Source: Pilasporangium apinafurcum (taxonomy: Eukaryota; Oomycota; Peronosporomycetes; Pythiales; Pythiaceae). From it: a stretch of DNA of 64,000 nt. Numbering within the stretch: position 1 is the first letter of the stretch; each line of letters opens with the position of its first letter. A model generated the notes under the pieces. That model saw only the letters and a list, made by a program, of their open reading frames with translations. It was not told the DNA's origin and did no database searches. The stretch is from NCBI GenBank assembly GCA_001600495.1, contig BCKE01000043.1, forward strand, positions 62,001-126,000, in the 5' to 3' direction. Of the stretch, positions 58,540 to 64,000 are shown piece by piece. A program made the position numbers and the translations under genes.

Positions 58540-61500
58540 ATGAAGGGAAGGAGTGAAATTCGTCACCGCTGCTCGTCAAAGATAGTGTATGCAGCGTTTA
58601 CGCTCCTTTTTCTGTGTGGATATATATGGCGAGCTGATGCTGCTGGTATCTGTACATGATGCTTTGTGAAGCGACACACATGACGTTTAAATGGCAAGAA
58701 ATCTAGGTAGCTGACTAATTAGGTGTGCTTTTTTGTATGTTTGCGGACAAACGTAGATAACAAAGTGACGAGCAGTTTTGTGACACCGACGTATGGTTCA
58801 CCTAATTCGCTGACGCTTACAACGTATGTGACGGATGCAGCAGATCTGCACTATGCTGTGGTTCCGTCTGGAGCACCTCCGTTGGATGCCAAGGCGATCA
58901 AGAACGCTGTCGAGCAATGCAGTGCTATCCCGTATGCTACGAGTGCAGCACCAGCCAATAATGATCCGATTGATCTTCATCATCAACGACGAGTTGGCTA
59001 CCGAGAAAATGCGGTTCCAGTGACAGAAAAGAACCCTACAGTCGCATGGAATCCAGTTGCTGCGAGTACTATCTCTGTACCCAGAGCACAGAAAGCAGAA
59101 AGTATTGTTGTCGGATTGACTGCCAACACCAGCTACGATGTATACTTTGTAGCTGAAGTAATCGGAAGTAATGGTGTGTTTGGTCCTGTGCAGTCGGTTT
59201 TGCAATCGAAAACGCACCCAGAAGCTCCTCTGCTCAAACTTACGAGTATACAACCCTCAAATTCTTCGGCGCAATCGGTTGAACTTAATGGTACATCGTC
59301 ATCTCCAGGAATTATCCACATCGCATTTCTACCGAGCAGTATGGATTCATCTTGGTTGAATGCAAAAGATATAGCAGAAAAACGACAGTTTTTGGACATG
59401 CCATCCATAGTGTACTCGACTTACGAGGAGAAAGAATGGACAGAACTATTGTTCTATAAGGTCGTGAGCGGATTAAATCCATCTACGTTGTATGATGTAT
59501 TGATCGTTGCAGAAGCACTTGGTGGAGGCGGTGTACGCAGCGGCATTACTCACGAGCCAAAAGCATTTCGAACCCATTCAGTTCCACCTGACGTTAGTCA
59601 CGTAACATGTTTACCTCGTGATGGGAGTGCTTTCGAAGTCGAAATGCAATTTAAGCTGGATTACGATCTGCAGGAACTCAATCGTGTGACAGAAGAAACG
59701 TTGCCGTATTTCAGCTACACAATGCATTATATGGCCACTCGTCTGGAACAAAGACACGATAAAGCCCATGTTCCAACCAATAAGAGTTTGGACTTAGAGT
59801 CAAAAGCGAACGATTCACTGACGATGGTTCGCGGGCATTTTATGTTTGGAGATTTTTCAACTATCGAAGAATTGCATCAGAGTCTCGATCGAACACACAA
59901 ATCTAAGATTGATGATCTACAAAATGGGACAATCTATCAAGTGGAACTGATTGCGGAAACGGCAACTAGCATTGGTTTGTTTGGTAAATCTAGGTCGTCA
60001 TTGCCTTGCCGCACACATGATGTTGCTCCAGTTATTATTGATGCCAGTGCAAATGCCACGAATGGAACGGTGAACGCATTGACAGTCATGGTAGAGATGA
60101 CACATCCCGGTAATATCCATTATTTAGTGGGCGATCGAGGGAAGCTTGCTTCAGTAAGGGGTCTTCGAGAACAAGCAGCAAATATGAGCCATTTGAAGAG
60201 CCTAATAAATAGCGAGAGAGCTACAGTGGATATTATCACAGGAGTGCTTGAGTTTGACGCTCAATTTAGTGCAGACGCCCATCCAAATGCCAGTGGGCAT
60301 TATACCAAGTTGTTTCAAATTGATGGCCTGACCGACGACACTGTGTATTCTATTTTGCTGCTCTCAGAAACGACGAACAGCAATGGTGTTTTTGGGCAAA
60401 TATTCGACAAGCCGCTTGAAGTTAATACAAATGAAAATGCATCCGAAGTTTTTCTCACCTCTATAGAACCTGTTTTCGGGAGCACTACTCAAGTCGAGTT
60501 TAACGTCGAGATGACCAAACAGGATGATTTCCTGTACTATTGTATCGGTATGGATAATTCTACTCTTGCTCTCGGTTTGCAAAAGTGTCACGAAGTTGAA
60601 AAGTCTGCGCTTCGCGCCTCACATTCTTCACGAATCATCACGTTTGAGGTGGGGAATCTCACAGAAGACACGATGTACTTTGCTGCTGTCTATGCCGAGA
60701 ACGCTAAAAGAAATGGTGTATTCAGCGCAAAGACTCCATTGGTACGTGTAAAGACGCATAATACAGCTCCACGAATCCTATATGCTAAGGCACAAGCGAC
60801 ACCAGCCTCAACAGATCAAATTGAGGTGGATCTGACTTTGAGTGGCAAGTCTCTTGTCCATTACGCAGTTGAAGAAGTTGTATCAACACACATTTTGGAT
60901 GGAAATTCCAGTGCTGAGGCTCTATCACGAGTACCAGATGTACAAGAGCTTGTGAAAAGCGCAAATCGCAACAGACATCATTCTGTATATCTACAGAACA
61001 GATGCATTTTTACAGAACTTCCCCAGACGAAGCTTCAGCTCACAAACTTAAAGGAAAACACGACCTATAATGTTTACGTAGTTTCGGAAACGAGTCGAAA
61101 TGGCAGCGAAAGCGGCGTGTACGGCGAGGTGATATTACTCAATGCGACGACGCACGCGCTAGCTCCAAAGATCGTGAAGGCAACAATTGATCCCATTTCG
61201 GCAACGACGGATAGTGTTGTTATCACTGCCAATATTTCTTCTCCAGGAATTGTTCATTATTTCCTTAGCGATATAGACTTTGCTGATCCTGCTGTTATCA
61301 AACCCCATCCAGAACTCCATTATTCACCGCACGTGGTACGAGGCGAATTTTACGTGCACGACTATGATATTGCAATGGAAAGTATTAATGGCACCAATGA
61401 ATCTAAGCCGATGGAACCATTGATGTTTGTCAACAACAAAACGATTTCGGGGTTAAAACGAGGCACTACGTATCATGTATCACTCACCACCGAAACTTAC

Positions 61501-64000
61501 GACAGTAATGGGGTTTTTGGAGAGTTTCCTCCGCCTATTTTGGTCACTACTCACTTTGGGCCACCGCAAATTCTTCCGGACACGCTCGTGGTCCAAGCAA
61601 AAGAAGATACTGGTTCTTCGATTACCATTAAATTCCGGCTCAGCAGATTCGGGGAAGTACACTACGCCGTCTTTTTCCGTGGCCTTGTGCCAGACCGAAG
61701 CTCTGCAGTGATTTCTGAGCATAAACAAATCGATGATCTAAACATACAAGAAGAAAATGACAAAGCCAAGGCAGAGGCGATCGCAGCTGGTACATACAAT
61801 GCATCCAATTGGACAGATCCCAAGCCTATACACAAATGGCCACCGGCCATAAGTGAGTACGATCTAATGAAATTAAACGCAACAGTGTTGAAAAGTGCAC
61901 GATTGGAAGAACTCGGTGTTGGCGTGTGGGAAAATGGCACAATCACAGTGTCGAGGGATGATGTGCTAAAAGGAGAATTGACGACAAAAGAGGTAAAAAA
62001 TCTGCCCCCAAATGCACTATTTGACGTGTGTTTGGTGAGTGAGACGGCCACTAGCGATGGTATTTTTGACTGGATTGATAGTTACCATGGTTGCCATCAA
62101 GTAAAAACTCACGCGGATTACACCAACCAATCTATACTGTTGGACGAGATAAATGTTCAGGCGCTCGACGGTGTTACAGATGCCATCCGTCTCAGACTTT
62201 CCATGTCCAAATTGTTGACTGCCCCAGCCTACTCTAATAAAGACCTGTCTTATGATCGGTTGACGACCACGACAGGGCGAATCCCATATTTTGTTTTGGT
62301 GGATGGGCACGAAGGACGAAAAGAGTTTACGCACAACTCGTTTTCGCATCATTCTCGGTCATCACACGCTTTATCTGGGTTCAAACATGCAACGCTTGGG
62401 CGAGGGAATGTCGTGGCAGCGGGAATGCTCTCGAACATTGTGAGCGAAAATGAATCGTTTGTCATTCTCGAGCATGAAATCCATCGACTAGATGCAAACC
62501 ATCGATACTTTCTTTTCTTTGCTTACGAAACCAGTGGAAGTGAGGGTGTATATACTGAAGTGAATCCGCACAAGCATCGATCGAATGATACTAAGTCCAA
62601 ATTCGACGGGATTGAAGTAACTACGCACGAACGAGCACCACAAATTAGCAAACCGGAAGCAACACCAACTTTTGGCAATACCACCCGAATTACGGTAAAG
62701 TTTGATCTGGCGTGTGCAGCGTGCTCGGAAGCAATTGTTTACATGTTCGTCTACCCTGAGTCATGTCCATCTCCTGCGTTGACTTTCCTCTTCATCAACA
62801 GTACTGATTTTGCAGTACAAGAAAACAGTTCATTTGCGACAGACTGCAACATACCATTGGCAAGACGAAAGCTCATCATCGAAATGACGGAAAAGCAGAG
62901 GTCAAAAACAACCGTAGAAGAGGATGTGGTAGAGAATCTCAGCCCAAATACCACATACAAAGTTTTACTAGCGACAGAGACAGCCAACAGCAATGGTGTT
63001 ATTAGCGAGCGATTCGAAGAAATGTCCGTAACAACACATGCATCAGCACCGAAGTTCAATTATGTATATGTGTCGCCACGAAAAGGATCAACGACTGAGT
63101 TATTGCTCGAATTCGAGCTCGAACGTCCGGGACAGGTACACTTTATGTGCGGGAAAAGCGGAAATTCTGAGTTCAAAGTCACATCAGCATACAATATTAG
63201 CAGCAGGCGGTTGTCCGGACATAATACACCCAATTATCACAATTATCCTCGCGAAGTAGTTCGCTTACGTCGAAGTATCGACCATGTTCGTAATGGAGAG
63301 AAATATCTTGAAGTGCTGGATTACCTCGAGCCTGGTACGTCCTATGATTTGTATGTCGTGGTCGAGTCTACTGGAGACAGCGGCATCTACGGAGATATCC
63401 GCGCGTTCCAAGGCATCTCGACCTTTAGTAACGCCCCTATTCTTCTGGCGCACTCAGTGTATCCAACTCATGGAAGCGTTTCTAGTTTGACTGTCGGTTT
63501 TCGAATTGATGCACCAGGGTTGGTTCATTTTTCTGCAGTGGGGACAAACTATTGGGGGCTGACGCAACATGTGGCAAGGACAAGCACAATCTATGGGAAT
63601 CGGCTGGCAATGGAAGACAGACTAGTATCACAAGGAAGTATCGAAATCGAAGAAAAAAGTATGCATGCCACTGGCCCGGGATCGCGAGACAGTGGCTGGC
63701 AAGAAGTTACGATCGATGTGCCTCAACCTGGTACAAATTATACTGTATTCATCGTGACGGAAACGAAGGATAGTGATGGCATTTATGGCATTGTTGCAAC
63801 ACATCCAGATGTTCAATCGTACAATTTAGCCCCAGATATCAAAGATGTCGCTGTCACAGCTGCTGATGCACGAGTCGATGCACTTAATGTGAGTGTTCAA
63901 CTAAGTGCAGAAGGTCACGTTCATTACGCAGTTGTACCTCACGGTCAACATATCAATCCAACAATAGAAGCAACCAGCGTGGCCACTGGAATGGCCATCG
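58540..64000 (+). CDS. Giant secreted protein of fibronectin-III-like repeats, 3' partial
   Basis: Exon 1 (58540-58645) encodes MKGRSEIRHRCSSKI and a hydrophobic signal sequence (VYAAFTLLFLCGYIW, then RADAA). Exon 2 starts at 58757 and stays open in one frame to the window end, giving at least 1780 residues. It consists of about twelve diverged repeats of 125-165 residues. Each has a linker T-x-THxxAPxI, a strand ending VHYAV or IHYLV, and a strand LxxNTxYxVYxVxETxxSNGVFGE. Examples: LTANTSYDVYFVAEVIGSNG, LTDDTVYSILLLSETTNSNG, LKRGTTYHVSLTTETYDSNG, LEPGTSYDLYVVVESTGDSG. The YxVxxxxE pattern resembles the F-G strands of fibronectin III. Many N-x-S/T sites fit an extracellular, glycosylated product. 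A role in adhesion is inference. Confidence 0.85.

Overview
The window is a gene-dense piece of an oomycete nuclear genome. The evidence is short GT-AG introns (about 50-110 bp), intergenic gaps of a few hundred bp or less, a perfect 16/16 match to the oomycete core promoter GCTCATTYYNCAWTTT (41866-41881), and an RNA-dependent RNA polymerase fused to a helicase, as known from oomycetes. The moderate GC content and compactness would suit an Albugo-like lineage, but the species is a guess.

Layout. 1-9.1 kb: a GOLD/coiled-coil protein (5' end outside the window), a coiled-coil protein of unknown role, a mitochondrial glyoxalase-fold protein, NCA2, eIF2B-beta and Prp18. 9.8-23.6 kb: a CPSF30-YTH protein extended by DCD and KH domains, exocyst Sec6, OST48, a methyltransferase, AIDA, a PX-domain protein and GINS subunit Psf2. 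23.8-36.6 kb: a tentative small gene, an RRM/CCCH RNA-binding protein, a CAMK-like kinase with an altered HRD motif, and a 2706-residue protein that carries a zinc-binding-like N-terminus, a Dicer/RIG-I type helicase, an RdRP and a Cid12-like nucleotidyltransferase. 37-43.3 kb: EMC1, an IFT25-like protein and a CBS-domain protein with an internal repeat and a duplicated 3' end. 43.5-45.4 kb: a decayed Fanzor (TnpB relative) inside a TTAA-flanked element with inverted ends. 45.5-64 kb: a leucine-rich repeat protein built one exon per repeat, Mic60, a HIT (Fhit) hydrolase with an unrecognised N-terminal domain, a choline-transporter-like protein, an AGC kinase, and the 5' part of a very large secreted protein made of about twelve fibronectin-III-like repeats.

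Most genes are conserved housekeeping genes, often arranged as divergent pairs sharing a 150-570 bp promoter region. The most interesting item is the helicase-RdRP-nucleotidyltransferase fusion. In fission yeast these activities are three proteins (Hrr1, Rdp1, Cid12) that form the RNA-directed RNA polymerase complex; here they sit in one polypeptide. No Dicer or Argonaute gene is in the window. Most exon models were built by hand from splice-site motifs, and for most genes the exon lengths sum to whole codons, which supports the models; no transcript data were available.
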